From Prevotella sp. (GTDB lineage: Bacteria > Bacteroidota > Bacteroidia > Bacteroidales > Bacteroidaceae), in the NCBI GenBank assembly GCA_017645905.1, contig JAGCNO010000046.1:1-45794 (forward strand): 45,794 nucleotides of DNA. The letters run 5' to 3'. The first letter of the stretch is position 1. Every line of letters begins with the position of its first letter. Positions 1-7,806 of this stretch are shown here, one piece after another. Both the position numbers and the translations under genes were made by a program. The notes beneath the pieces were generated by a model. The model had not been told where the DNA came from. It saw only the letters and a program-made list of their open reading frames with translations, and made no database searches.

Positions 1-165
1 ATAAATATTATATATATATATAATTATGATATATAAAAATATCATCACACTATAGTCTAACCCCCACTAAAATATAATTGTCATTTGTCATTTGTCATAG
101 ATGAGGGCAAAAACACTCTAATTCAACGTGTTAGTGAAGCCCATGGTAGAAAAGTTTCCCCTCGT
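1..165. other. AT-rich window edge with a short heptad run
   Basis: No gene is recognised in this stretch. It opens with a very AT-rich run, mostly alternating TA. Positions 78-98 hold three perfect copies of the 7-base unit TTGTCAT, a member of the heptad-repeat class seen elsewhere in this window. The 22-base array downstream of pyrD begins at its right edge. The short open frame on the + strand from 128 runs through the repeats and is not believable as a gene. Confidence 0.6.
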
Positions 166-275
166 AGAAAAAAGCCGTTCTTTCTACGGGAAAAAGCCGT
201 TCTTTCTACGGGGAAAAGCCGTTCTTTCTACTGGGAAAAGCCGTTCTTTCTATGGGAATAAACGGCTTTTTCTCT
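165..275. repeat. 22-base tandem array A, with terminator-like hairpin
   Basis: The word GCCGTTC starts at 174, 196, 218 and 240, an exact 22-base period. The next unit, near 262, is inverted (AACGGCTTTTTC). The last direct unit and this inverted one can form a hairpin (about 233-275) with about ten paired bases, AAAAGCCGTT against AACGGCTTTT. It lies just past the pyrD stop, so it may terminate the pyrK-pyrD transcript. The same unit occurs in four other intergenic arrays in this window. Confidence 0.85.
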
Positions 276-280
276 CTCTG

Positions 281-1195
281 TTATTCTGTTATTGCTCCGA
301 TAATGTCGGTGACTGAGCCGATGTGGTGGCTGTCGAGCCAGTCGTTGATGCCGTCGCGCACCTTGATGGTTACCGCAGGGTCGATGAAGTTTGCCGTGCC
401 AATTTGCACCGCTGTAGCCCCGCACATTAGAAATTCCAGCGCATCTTTGGCCGTCATGATGCCTCCGAGGCCGATAACAGGTATCTTTACAGCCCGTGCT
501 ACCTGCCAAACCATACGAAGGGCGACAGGCTTGATGGCGGGACCGCTGAGGCCGCCTGTGCCGATAGACAGCACCCGGCGCCGCCGCTCTATGTCTACGG
601 CCATACCCATGAGGGTGTTGATGAGCGACACGCTATCTGCTCCGCTGGCCTCTACGGCTCGAGCTATCTCGGTGATGTCGGTGACGTTGGGCGAGAGCTT
701 GACGATGAGCGTCTTGTGGTAGCGCTCCCTCACAGCCCTCACAACGCTTTCTGCTCCCGCACACGTAACGCCGAAGGCCATACCGCCGTCGCGCACATTC
801 GGACACGAGATATTGAGTTCTATGGCGGGAATATTGTCCAGTTCATCTATTCGTGCAGCACACTCGGCATAGTCTTCTGGTGAAGAGCCACTTACGTTGA
901 CTATCCAATTAGTCTGAATGACCTTCAGTTGCGGGTAGATATGCTCGCAGAAATAGTCCACGCCCTTGTTCTGAAGTCCCACGCAGTTGAGCATTCCCAT
1001 CGCTGTCTCGGCCATTCGAGGATAGTCATTGCCCTCGCGGGGTTTCAGCGTGGTGCCTTTCACGATGATGCCGCCTAATTCTTCAAGCGGTACAAAATCC
1101 TGAAATTCAAGGCCGTATCCGAATGTTCCTGAAGCAGTCATTACGGGGTTCTTCAGCTTCAGACCTCCCCCTATGTTCACTTCTAATCGAGCCAT
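281..1195 (-). CDS. pyrD: Dihydroorotate dehydrogenase B, catalytic subunit
   Basis: This enzyme oxidises dihydroorotate to orotate in pyrimidine synthesis, using FMN and passing electrons through PyrK to NAD+. The 304 residues match class 1B enzymes in length. Visible landmarks are [13 protein letters not shown] near residue 16, NISCPNV at 128-134 with the active-site cysteine at 131 that marks class 1B, the lysine of KLSPNV at 166, [10 protein letters not shown] near 214, and the phosphate-binding IGLGGI near 241. The start overlaps the end of pyrK by 13 bases, so the two are translated together. Cytosolic; high certainty. Confidence 0.97.
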   Translation of the reverse strand: MARLEVNIGGGLKLKNPVMTASGTFGYGLEFQDFVPLEELGGIIVKGTTLKPREGNDYPRMAETAMGMLNCVGLQNKGVDYFCEHIYPQLKVIQTNWIVNVSGSSPEDYAECAARIDELDNIPAIELNISCPNVRDGGMAFGVTCAGAESVVRAVRERYHKTLIVKLSPNVTDITEIARAVEASGADSVSLINTLMGMAVDIERRRRVLSIGTGGLSGPAIKPVALRMVWQVARAVKIPVIGLGGIMTAKDALEFLMCGATAVQIGTANFIDPAVTIKVRDGINDWLDSHHIGSVTDIIGAITE

Positions 1196-1998
1196 AACAG
1201 TTCCTCCGTATTAAACACGGGGCCGTCCTTGCATACGCAGAGGTTGCCCCTCTTGGTCTTTTCCACGCAGCAGAGGCAGGCTCCCAGGCCACAGGCCATC
1301 AGGTTCTCCAGCGATGCCTCGCAAAAGATGTTGTGGTCGTGAGCATAGCGAGCAACGGCCTTCATCATAGGTGTGGGACCGCAGGTCATGATGCTGTCGA
1401 AATGCTCCTGGGAAAGGACGCTGTGCTGGGTGACGAAACCCTTCTCGCCTGCAGAGCCGTCCTCGGTGGTCACCAACACACGACCGTACTTGCTGAACTC
1501 GTCAAGCAGTAACAGGTCTGTGTCCCGTCGGGCTCCCAGCAGGAAGGTGGGCTGTAGGCCGTTCTGCTTTAATTGCGCTCCAAGATAGAGTAGGGGGGCA
1601 ACACCTACGCCACCGCCAATCAACAATGGGGATTGCAAATCTCCTTGAGCAGGGTGAGGGGTGAGAGGTGAGGGGTGAGAGGTTAGTGTAAAACCGTTTC
1701 CGAGTGGCAGCACGCAGTTCAGCTTGTCGCCTGGCTTCAGGGTGGCCATCCAGCGTGTGCCGTCGCCCACGACTGCTACAAGCAGCCACAGCTCGTTCTG
1801 AGTGGTGTCTACGTTGCAGATGGAGATGGGACGTCGGAGGAAGGTCTTTGGAGAGCCGTCTACGCGCACCTCAACGAACTGTCCGGGCAGCATCTCAGGC
1901 AGGGGCTGTTGCTCGTCGGTAAGGTGCAGCAGGACGTATCGCTCATGCACCCGTCGTGTCTCCCTGACGGTGAGGTCTAATATGTGTTTCTTCATCAT
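1183..1998 (-). CDS. pyrK: Dihydroorotate dehydrogenase B, electron transfer subunit
   Basis: PyrK carries FAD and a [2Fe-2S] cluster and relays electrons from PyrD to NAD+. The flavin-binding motif RRPIS is at residues 55-59 and the nucleotide-binding GGGVGVAP at 128-135. The cluster ligands fit C236, C241, C244 and C256 near the C-terminus. An insertion at about residues 104-123, between PLGNGF and LLIGGGVGV, is rich in Thr, Ser, Pro and His. It is encoded by five 7-base repeats (1654-1688) plus a short flank and is not a usual part of the family. The reading frame is kept, so the protein is probably functional. The gene lies upstream of pyrD in one operon. Confidence 0.95.
   Translation of the reverse strand: MMKKHILDLTVRETRRVHERYVLLHLTDEQQPLPEMLPGQFVEVRVDGSPKTFLRRPISICNVDTTQNELWLLVAVVGDGTRWMATLKPGDKLNCVLPLGNGFTLTSHPSPLTPHPAQGDLQSPLLIGGGVGVAPLLYLGAQLKQNGLQPTFLLGARRDTDLLLLDEFSKYGRVLVTTEDGSAGEKGFVTQHSVLSQEHFDSIMTCGPTPMMKAVARYAHDHNIFCEASLENLMACGLGACLCCVEKTKRGNLCVCKDGPVFNTEELLWLD
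1654..1688. repeat. Heptad repeats inside pyrK
   Basis: Five consecutive 7-base units (GTGAGGG, GTGAGAG, GTGAGGG, GTGAGAG, GTTAGTG on the + strand) lie in the pyrK coding sequence. On the coding strand they give a Thr/Ser/Pro/His-rich stretch between the flavin and nucleotide-binding parts of the protein. Confidence 0.85.
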
Positions 1999-2007
1999 AA
2001 TTATAAT

Positions 2008-2055
2008 TTTAGCCCCCTAAGTTCCTGCCGAAGCACGAAGTTAGGGGGCTAAATA
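2008..2055. terminator. Strong hairpin between rplT and pyrK
   Basis: AGCCCCCTAA at 2011-2020 pairs perfectly with TTAGGGGGCT further right, and both sides are flanked by A/T runs. It lies just past the stop of rplT and before the start of pyrK on the same strand, so it probably ends the infC-rpmI-rplT transcript. The very GC-rich stem with a longish loop also resembles the palindromic repeats found in recG in this window. Confidence 0.7.
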
Positions 2056-2066
2056 GAGTTAATTGT

Positions 2067-2411
2067 TTACTTTACCTTGTCAACAATGGCCTTGAAGGCA
2101 GCGGGATTGTTGAGTGCGAGGTCGGCGAGCACCTTGCGGTTGATTTCGATGCCGGCCTTTGTCAGGGCGCCCATGAGCTTTGAATAGCTGATGCCCTCCA
2201 TGCGAGCTGCTGCGTTGATACGCTGAATCCACAGGGCGCGGAAGTTGCGCTTCTTGGTCTTGCGGTCACGATAGGCGTAGGTAAGACCCTTCTCCCATGT
2301 GTTCTTTGCTACTGTCCACACATTCTTGCGGGCTCCGAAGTAGCCGCGGGTGAGCTTGAGGATTCTCTTGCGTTTTGCTCTTGATGCAACGTGATTAACT
2401 GATCTTGGCAT
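2067..2411 (-). CDS. rplT: Large ribosomal subunit protein bL20
   Basis: bL20 binds 23S rRNA early in assembly of the large ribosomal subunit. The 114 residues match the family length, and the N-terminal [19 protein letters not shown] is the typical basic RNA-binding start, followed by [10 protein letters not shown] and the conserved [15 protein letters not shown] region. It follows rpmI by about 40 bases in the conserved infC-rpmI-rplT cluster. In some bacteria bL20 represses this operon; nothing seen here proves that. Confidence 0.98.
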   Translation of the reverse strand: MPRSVNHVASRAKRKRILKLTRGYFGARKNVWTVAKNTWEKGLTYAYRDRKTKKRNFRALWIQRINAAARMEGISYSKLMGALTKAGIEINRKVLADLALNNPAAFKAIVDKVK

Positions 2412-2450
2412 AGTTTTCTGTTACTTTAAATGTTAGACAATAGGTTAATG

Positions 2451-2648
2451 TTAGCGGAGACACAACAGGTCGCGTACCTGCTTCATGTTGGTCTTGTCGA
2501 CGATGCTGTAACCCTGCAGATTGCGCTTCTGCTTCTTGGTTTTCTTCGTCAGGATGTGGCTGTGGTAAGCGTGATGTCTCTTAACCTTACCTGTACCGGT
2601 GAAAGTGAATCTCTTCTTGGCACCGGAGTTTGTCTTTACTTTTGGCAT
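2451..2648 (-). CDS. rpmI: Large ribosomal subunit protein bL35
   Basis: bL35 is a small basic protein of the large ribosomal subunit. The 65 residues start [20 protein letters not shown], a typical bL35 opening, followed by [24 protein letters not shown]. It lies between infC and rplT on the same strand, the usual order. The roughly 120-base gap to infC contains short AATAACG repeats but no clear separate promoter. Confidence 0.98.
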   Translation of the reverse strand: MPKVKTNSGAKKRFTFTGTGKVKRHHAYHSHILTKKTKKQKRNLQGYSIVDKTNMKQVRDLLCLR

Positions 2649-2770
2649 TGTTTTGTAATTTTAATTGTTTAATAATTTATTAAAGCGATGGCAACGCATA
2701 TACCGGGCGCAGCGCATCTTATATACTTCTTGGGCGTTACACCGTTATATCGAAATAACGTAATAACGAT

Positions 2771-3490
2771 TTATTCCTCCGCAGGCTCCGTGTTCTCTGT
2801 CAGCGCCTTCAGCGCCTCTGCACTTATCTTGGCATTTGCGAAGAGTCCTCCGTTGGCTGGAGCCTCAACATCGATGTTCTCAATGGGCTGTGGAGCGCTC
2901 TGTGGCACTTCTTTCTGCTCGGCTACGGTAGCCTCACGGTCACGTGCCTGTTGGCTTTTCTTGGCCACACCAGCCTTCTTGGGAGCTAGGTAGAGGAACA
3001 TCTTCTTTCCTTCCAGGTTGGGCATCGACTCCACCTTGCCGCAGTCTTCCAGGTCGTTGGCGAAACGCAGCAAGAGCACCTCGCCCTGCTCCTTGAAGAG
3101 GATGCTGCGTCCGCGGAAGAAGACGTATGCACGTACCTTATTACCTTCCTCGAGGAACTCACGGGCGTGCTTCAGCTTGAACTGGTAGTCGTGCTCATCG
3201 GTCTGCGGTCCGAAGCGAATCTCCTTCACCTCCACCTTTACCTGCTTGGCCTTCATTTCCTTCTGGCGCTTCTTCTGCTGGTAGAGGAACTTGGAGTAGT
3301 CAATGAGACGACATACAGGCGGGTTTGCGTTCGGGCTGATTTCAACAAGGTCTACACCCTGCTCGCGGGCCATGTCAAGTGCTTGTCGTGTAGGCATCAC
3401 CGTTGAGCCGCTTTCGCCTACAATGCGGACTTCACGCACACGAATCTGCTCGTTTACGCGGTATTGATTCTGCTTTTTGTCGTTCTTCAT
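2771..3490 (-). CDS. infC: Translation initiation factor IF-3
   Basis: IF-3 binds the 30S subunit, keeps it apart from 50S and checks start-codon pairing. I place the start at 3490 ([17 protein letters not shown]) because a Bacteroidetes promoter (-7 box 3516-3523) lies over the codons upstream, so the longer frame cannot be fully transcribed. The N-terminal domain ([12 protein letters not shown] through [21 protein letters not shown]), the Lys-rich linker and the C-terminal domain ([32 protein letters not shown]) are all present. At about 239 residues it is some 60 longer than the usual 175-180; the extra part is a Glu/Pro/Ala-rich C-terminal tail of a kind common in this phylum. Confidence 0.96.
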   Translation of the reverse strand: MKNDKKQNQYRVNEQIRVREVRIVGESGSTVMPTRQALDMAREQGVDLVEISPNANPPVCRLIDYSKFLYQQKKRQKEMKAKQVKVEVKEIRFGPQTDEHDYQFKLKHAREFLEEGNKVRAYVFFRGRSILFKEQGEVLLLRFANDLEDCGKVESMPNLEGKKMFLYLAPKKAGVAKKSQQARDREATVAEQKEVPQSAPQPIENIDVEAPANGGLFANAKISAEALKALTENTEPAEE

Positions 3491-3515
3491 TAACTGGTTT
3501 TTGGAAAATCGGCTG

Positions 3516-3546
3516 CAAAGGTACAATAATTCAACGAATTAGCAAA
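3516..3546 (-). promoter_or_regulatory. Bacteroidetes-type promoter of infC
   Basis: Read on the minus strand, TTTG (complement of 3543-3546) is followed after 19 bases by TACCTTTG (complement of 3516-3523). This matches the -33/-7 consensus of the Bacteroidetes housekeeping sigma factor. It supports the infC start at 3490. Confidence 0.85.
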
Positions 3547-3622
3547 ATTTTTTAGCTTTTTTTCTTTGATATAAGCCAAAAAAGTGTCATTTGTTGCCCT
3601 TTATATAATAAAGAACGCGTAA

Positions 3623-3658
3623 ATAATGCCGCAACGAGCAATTTCGTCACGGCATTAT
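3623..3658 (-). terminator. Terminator hairpin after the sugar transporter gene
   Basis: ATAATGCCG at 3623-3631 pairs perfectly with CGGCATTAT at 3650-3658. It lies 35 bases past the stop of the sugar transporter gene and before the infC promoter, and probably ends the galM-transporter transcript. Confidence 0.65.
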
Positions 3659-3692
3659 GGTTTCTGGAATGGGGCGTAGAAGCCTCTCCTGG

Positions 3693-4970
3693 TTAGTCGA
3701 CCTTGATGTCTTTGTTCACGTTCTTGCAACCGATGGTGGCATAGAACAGAATGTAGGCCAGCATGGCGATGACGAGCCAGTAGGAGGCGATGTTGCCTGC
3801 TGTGCTGGCAATAGTCTGCTGGATGAGGGGCATGATGCCGCCACCAACCACCATCGTCATGAAGATACCCGAGGCAGCCTCGGTATACTTGCCCAGGCCC
3901 TCGACGGAGAGGTTGAAGATTCCACCCCACATGATAGAAGTACAGATACCGCAGGCAGCAATGAAGAATGCCTTCACGGGAATGTCGTGACCGTCATAGA
4001 CTACGGTGTTGCTCTCAGGCATGAAGATGGCGATGAGCAGCAGGAGGATGGCAACACTAGACACGACAATCATCTGAAGCGATGTGGAGACCTTGCCCGA
4101 AATAACACTTGATGTAGCACGGCCCACCATCATCAGAATCCAATAGATGCCGGCAATCACACCACCAACGGCAGCAGAGCCTTCGAAGCCCAGCTCGGTG
4201 ACGTAGAACTGCAAGTGCATAGGTATACCAATCTCGATGCCAACATAGAAGAAGATGGCAATGACGCCCAGCAGACAGTGGCGGAAGGCCAGCGGGCTGC
4301 GCTCATACTTAGGCTGTTCCTTACCCAGCGTAGGCTCGGGAATGTTGACGCGGCTGATGATGACAAACGAGATGGCGAAGACGGCCATACCGATGAACAG
4401 CAGGGGCGACACGTCGGTCATGCTGGTCTCAGCGGTCACCGTGCCCACCAGGATACCGGTCAGCATCGGGGTCAGCGTGGCGGTAAGCGAGTTCAGCGTT
4501 CCACCAATCTGAATGAACTGGTTACCACGATTGCCACCACCGCCCAAGATGTTGAGCATGGGGTTCACAACGGTGTTGAGCATACAGACGCAGAAACCGC
4601 AGATGAAAGCACCAAGCAGATAAATCAACAGGTTGAGAGCTACGGGGATATTGTCGTACGTAAACACGTAGGTGCCTGCTCCAGCAATGCTCGACAGGTA
4701 CTGAAGGGCGAGGCCCACGATACCCACGATAAGGGCGATGAGGGCGGTCTTCTTGTAACCATACTTAATCAGCATCTTGCCTGCGGGAATACCCATGAAC
4801 AGGTAGGCGGTGAAGTTCATCAGGTTACCCCAAGCCTTAGCGAAGGGATAGGTAAAACCCCAGATGTTTCCGAAAGGAGCACCCATGTTGGTGACGAACG
4901 AGATCATTGCAAAGATAAAGCACATCGTCACGATGGCAATTATCTGAGTGTTTTTTTGTTGTTGTGACAT
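3693..4970 (-). CDS. MFS sugar transporter, FucP/GluP-like
   Basis: This is a 425-residue inner-membrane protein with about 12 predicted hydrophobic segments. The pattern (MGAPFGNIWGFTYPFAKAWG near the N-terminus, NPMLNILGGGGNRGNQ with a following IGGTLNS, a second half starting at CLLGVIAIFFYVG) fits the fucose/glucose/galactose:H+ symporter branch of the major facilitator superfamily. It sits about 50 bases downstream of galM on the same strand, so import and mutarotation of galactose or glucose are probably co-expressed. The exact sugar cannot be read from the sequence. The short gap contains degenerate 7-base repeats (GATTTAC type). Confidence 0.88.
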   Translation of the reverse strand: MSQQQKNTQIIAIVTMCFIFAMISFVTNMGAPFGNIWGFTYPFAKAWGNLMNFTAYLFMGIPAGKMLIKYGYKKTALIALIVGIVGLALQYLSSIAGAGTYVFTYDNIPVALNLLIYLLGAFICGFCVCMLNTVVNPMLNILGGGGNRGNQFIQIGGTLNSLTATLTPMLTGILVGTVTAETSMTDVSPLLFIGMAVFAISFVIISRVNIPEPTLGKEQPKYERSPLAFRHCLLGVIAIFFYVGIEIGIPMHLQFYVTELGFEGSAAVGGVIAGIYWILMMVGRATSSVISGKVSTSLQMIVVSSVAILLLLIAIFMPESNTVVYDGHDIPVKAFFIAACGICTSIMWGGIFNLSVEGLGKYTEAASGIFMTMVVGGGIMPLIQQTIASTAGNIASYWLVIAMLAYILFYATIGCKNVNKDIKVD

Positions 4971-5022
4971 AATTGATTTTTCGATTTACAAATTTACAAT
5001 TAGTTTCTGGTTGGGATAGTTT

Positions 5023-6111
5023 TTATTCTGCGATACCAAACTTGTAGACCGTCTTCTGCTTGTAGCGGTGGTGCGGGTTGAGCACTACGCTGGGGAAGTA
5101 CGGACGGTTGGGGCTGTCGGGGAAGTGCTGGCACTCGAAGCAGATAGCAGAGCGGCGGGGGAACGTGGCTCCGTTGGCTCCGGGATAGCCAGTGGCCCAG
5201 TTGTCAGAGTAAACCTGTACACCAGGCTCGGTGGTGTAAACCTCTAAGAAGCGGCCACTTACGGGCTCCGTCAGACGAGCGGCAAAACTCAGCTCACCCT
5301 CTTCTTTCTTGTTCAGCACAAAGCAATGATCATAGCCGGCACCGTTCTTGATTTGCTCGTTGTCGGCATCGATGTCCTGACCAACGGGCTTCGGTTTGCG
5401 GAAATCGAAGGGCGTACCTGCCACCTTCAGGATTTCTCCCGTCGGAATAGAGGTCTCGTCAATAGGAATGTAGAAGTCGGCGTTCATCTCCATCACCTGG
5501 TTCTCGATGGTCGGCGTGGGGTTAGCCGTGCCTGAGAGTGAGAAGAAAGCATGGTGCGTCAGGTTGATGATGGTCTTCTTGTTGGTCGAAGCCATATACT
5601 CGATAATCAGCTCGTTGTCATCGCTCCAGGTGAACTCTACCGTCACGTCAACCTCACCAGTAAAGCCCTCCTCACCATAGCTGCTGATGCGGTGCAGGGC
5701 TAAGGCACGCGGGCCCATCTGCTTGGCATCCCACACGCGGGCATGGAAACCAGTCGGGCCTCCGTGCAGGGCGTTGGGTCCGTTGTTGATGGCCAGCTGA
5801 TACTCCTTGCCGTTAAGCGTGAACTGTCCCTTGCAGATGCGGTTGCCGAAGCGTCCGATGAGCGTCGAGAGGAATGGCTCGGGCGAGTTGATGACACTCT
5901 GGATATTGTCATGCCCCTGGATGACGTTGCCCACTTTACCGTCCTTGTCAGGCACCATAATAGCACAAATGGCCCCACCATAGTTGGTGATGGCCACTTC
6001 GTAGCCTTTGCGGTTGCGCAGGATGTACAGGTCGGTCTTCTTTCCGTTGATGGTGGTCTGGAAGTTCTCACGCTTCAGACCACAGAGATTCGCATTTTCC
6101 GTGTTTGTCAT
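5023..6111 (-). CDS. galM: Aldose 1-epimerase (galactose mutarotase)
   Basis: GalM interconverts alpha and beta anomers of galactose and glucose ahead of the Leloir pathway. The 362 residues fit the family. The sugar-binding NGPNALHGGPTGFH, the LTHHAFFSLSG segment with its catalytic histidine region, GYDHCFVLN, and EPGVQVYSDNW with a conserved Glu are visible. No signal peptide is seen, so it is likely cytosolic. It is the first gene of a two-gene unit with the sugar transporter. A possible promoter (CAAAGTAA at 6148-6155 with CAAA at 6176-6179, read on the minus strand, 20-base spacing) lies upstream. Confidence 0.95.
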   Translation of the reverse strand: MTNTENANLCGLKRENFQTTINGKKTDLYILRNRKGYEVAITNYGGAICAIMVPDKDGKVGNVIQGHDNIQSVINSPEPFLSTLIGRFGNRICKGQFTLNGKEYQLAINNGPNALHGGPTGFHARVWDAKQMGPRALALHRISSYGEEGFTGEVDVTVEFTWSDDNELIIEYMASTNKKTIINLTHHAFFSLSGTANPTPTIENQVMEMNADFYIPIDETSIPTGEILKVAGTPFDFRKPKPVGQDIDADNEQIKNGAGYDHCFVLNKKEEGELSFAARLTEPVSGRFLEVYTTEPGVQVYSDNWATGYPGANGATFPRRSAICFECQHFPDSPNRPYFPSVVLNPHHRYKQKTVYKFGIAE

Positions 6112-6147
6112 AAATAAAAAAGGTTTAAGTTATACAAATCCAGGTTG

Positions 6148-6179
6148 CAAAGTAACACAAAAATGCCGACATGAGCAAA
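6148..6179 (-). promoter_or_regulatory. Probable promoter of galM
   Basis: On the minus strand TTTG, 20 bases, then TTACTTTG, one base off the TAnnTTTG consensus. It lies about 40 bases before the galM start. Confidence 0.5.
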
Positions 6180-6210
6180 CATATCGGCAAAAAAATGATG
6201 TTAAAGATAA

Positions 6211-6657
6211 CTAATTTGTAGAAACGGGTATCTTGTCGATGCGTTTCTGGTGGCGTCCGCCTTCAAAATCGGTGGCGAAATACTCGTCCATAATCTGGCG
6301 GGCTGTGTCTTCGTCGATGAACCGTCCGGGCATGACGAGCACGTTGGCATCGTTGTGCTGGCGGATAAGGTGGGCTATCTCGGGAATCCAGCAGAGACCG
6401 GCGCGTATTGACTGGTGCTTGTTAAGCGTCATGTTGATGCCTTCGCCCGAGCCGCAGATGGCGATGCCGGGATATACCTCGCCCTCCTCGATACCGCGTG
6501 CAAGGGCGTGGCCGAAGTCAGAGTAGTCGCATGAGGCTTCGGTATAGGTGCCGTAGTCCTTATACTCGTAGCCCTTCTCCTCTAAATACTTTTTCACAAA
6601 CTGTTTCAGCTGGAAGCCGGCGTGGTCGCTGGCCAGTCCGATAATCTTTGTCTCCAT
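6211..6657 (-). CDS. rpiB: Ribose 5-phosphate isomerase B
   Basis: RpiB interconverts ribose 5-phosphate and ribulose 5-phosphate in the pentose phosphate pathway. From the start at 6657 (METKIIGLASDHAG) the protein has about 148 residues, the usual size. ASDHAGFQLK near residue 9, DYSDFGHALA, the active-site cysteine in ICGSGEGINM, NKH and the PGRFIDED segment are all family landmarks. A longer frame starts at 6699 but overlaps the -7 box of the promoter (6697-6704), so the inner ATG is preferred. Transcribed alone, away from the HAD phosphatase gene. Confidence 0.95.
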   Translation of the reverse strand: METKIIGLASDHAGFQLKQFVKKYLEEKGYEYKDYGTYTEASCDYSDFGHALARGIEEGEVYPGIAICGSGEGINMTLNKHQSIRAGLCWIPEIAHLIRQHNDANVLVMPGRFIDEDTARQIMDEYFATDFEGGRHQKRIDKIPVSTN

Positions 6658-6696
6658 ATTATTAAAGTTGTTTAAGGTTATTGTCCAATATGGGTG

Positions 6697-6728
6697 CAAA
6701 GTTAATCAAAAAATCTTATGGGAGCAAA
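6697..6728 (-). promoter_or_regulatory. Bacteroidetes-type promoter of rpiB
   Basis: On the minus strand TTTG (complement of 6725-6728), 20 bases, TAACTTTG (complement of 6697-6704). It fits the TAnnTTTG consensus and sets the rpiB start downstream at 6657. Confidence 0.75.
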
Positions 6729-6765
6729 TTTCAGCGCATTTTATTCACAAAAAAATAATGCCCTC

Positions 6766-6855
6766 GAAGAAAGAACGGCTTTTTCTATGAGAAAGAACGG
6801 CTTTTTCTCATAGAAAGAACTATCTTTTCCCATAGAAAGAACGGCTTTTTCTAAA
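6766..6855. repeat. 22-base tandem array B
   Basis: The word AAAGAAC starts at 6770, 6792, 6814 and 6836, an exact 22-base period over four units. Three units carry the full core AAAGAACGGCTTTTTC and one is degenerate (AAAGAACTATCTTTTC). The array lies between two divergent promoters, those of rpiB and the HAD phosphatase. No gene is seen in this intergenic region (6658-7020). Confidence 0.9.
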
Positions 6856-6861
6856 CGGCAA

Positions 6862-7012
6862 GTTCGACAATAAAACTAAAAAAATGTTTTTTGTTTTGTA
6901 TTGTGCTCACTTGTTCGTACCTTTGACTGTCGTCGAAGGTACTTTCGTTCGACAATAAAAACTAAAAAATTCTTTTTTTGTTTTGTATTGTGCTCACTTA
7001 TTCGTACCTTTG
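6862..7012 (+). promoter_or_regulatory. Duplicated tandem promoters of the HAD gene
   Basis: Two near-identical blocks of about 65 bases (6862-6925 and 6947-7012) each carry a complete promoter: TTTG, exactly 19 bases, TACCTTTG (-7 boxes at 6918-6925 and 7005-7012). The downstream copy ends 8 bases before the ATG at 7021. The blocks differ by a few bases and small indels, so this is a segmental duplication of a promoter. Confidence 0.85.
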
Positions 7013-7020
7013 CACGTGCT

Positions 7021-7761
7021 ATGACTCATATAAGTAATTATCTTGCCCGCACAGGCTTTGCTTCGCTCTGTCCGAGGGCTGTGCTCTTCGATATGGACGG
7101 CGTGTGCTACGACTCCATGCCTTACCATGCTGTGGCTTGGCAGCAGTCTATGGCCCATTATGGCCTTACGATGACTGCCGCCGATGCCTATGCTACGGAA
7201 GGCGCTCGGGGCATAGACACCGTGCGGAACTTGGTGAAGGAACAGCGGGGCGAGGACATCACCCTTGAGAAGGCGCAGGAGATGTACGACCTGAAGTCAA
7301 GAATCTTTCACGACATGAAGCCCCTGCCGCCCATCATGCCTGGAATACTCGAGCTGATGGCGCAGATACACGATTGCGGACTTAGCATCGGTATTGTCAC
7401 GGGCAGTGGACAGCGACCGCTCATTGCCCGTCTGATGAGAGATTTTGGCGAATACCTTACGAAGGAACACATTGTCACGGCCTACGATGTGGAGCACGGA
7501 AAACCTGCTCCCGACCCTTACCTCATGGGGTTGAAGATGATGGGCGATTTGAAGCCTTGGGAGGCTATCGTGGTGGAGAACGCACCGCTGGGTGTGGCCG
7601 CAGCCGTAGCAGCACAATGCTTTACTATTGCCGTCAATACCGGGCCGCTGCCCGACGAGGTCCTCCTCAATCAGGGTGCCGACATCATCTTCGGGAAGAT
7701 GACAGACCTCAGCAAAGCATGGAAGGAAATGTATGAAACGATGTTGGAGATTGATAATTGA
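7021..7761 (+). CDS. HAD-superfamily phosphatase/phosphoglucomutase-like
   Basis: This is a haloacid-dehalogenase family hydrolase of about 246 residues, acting on a phosphorylated small molecule. The nucleophile motif FDMDGV has Asp at about residues 24 and 26. A helical cap follows, then the motif II region IVTGSGQRP, the motif III lysine in HGKPAPDPY, and VVENAPLG near the C-terminus. The layout matches the beta-phosphoglucomutase-like subgroup. The start at 7021 is chosen because it directly follows two promoters; an upstream frame would run through them. Substrate unknown. A run of five 7-base repeats (7767-7801) separates it from mrp. Confidence 0.85.
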   Translation: MTHISNYLARTGFASLCPRAVLFDMDGVCYDSMPYHAVAWQQSMAHYGLTMTAADAYATEGARGIDTVRNLVKEQRGEDITLEKAQEMYDLKSRIFHDMKPLPPIMPGILELMAQIHDCGLSIGIVTGSGQRPLIARLMRDFGEYLTKEHIVTAYDVEHGKPAPDPYLMGLKMMGDLKPWEAIVVENAPLGVAAAVAAQCFTIAVNTGPLPDEVLLNQGADIIFGKMTDLSKAWKEMYETMLEIDN

Positions 7762-7766
7762 ATGTC

Positions 7767-7801
7767 GTAAATCGAAAATCGCAAATCGTAAATCGAAAAT
7801 A
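7767..7801. repeat. Heptad repeats upstream of mrp
   Basis: Five 7-base units of the type GTAAATC/GAAAATC/GCAAATC fill the space between the HAD gene stop and the mrp start at 7807. No complementary copy is seen inside mrp. Confidence 0.8.
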
Positions 7802-7806
7802 TAACT

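Noticed and set aside
128..316. Open frame over array A
   Set aside because: It consists of repeat sequence only and runs into pyrD on the other strand.
6658..6699. Longer start for rpiB
   Set aside because: It overlaps the -7 box of the promoter, and family alignment begins at the inner ATG.
6901..7020. Longer start for the HAD gene
   Set aside because: It would translate through two promoters; the alignable protein begins at 7021.
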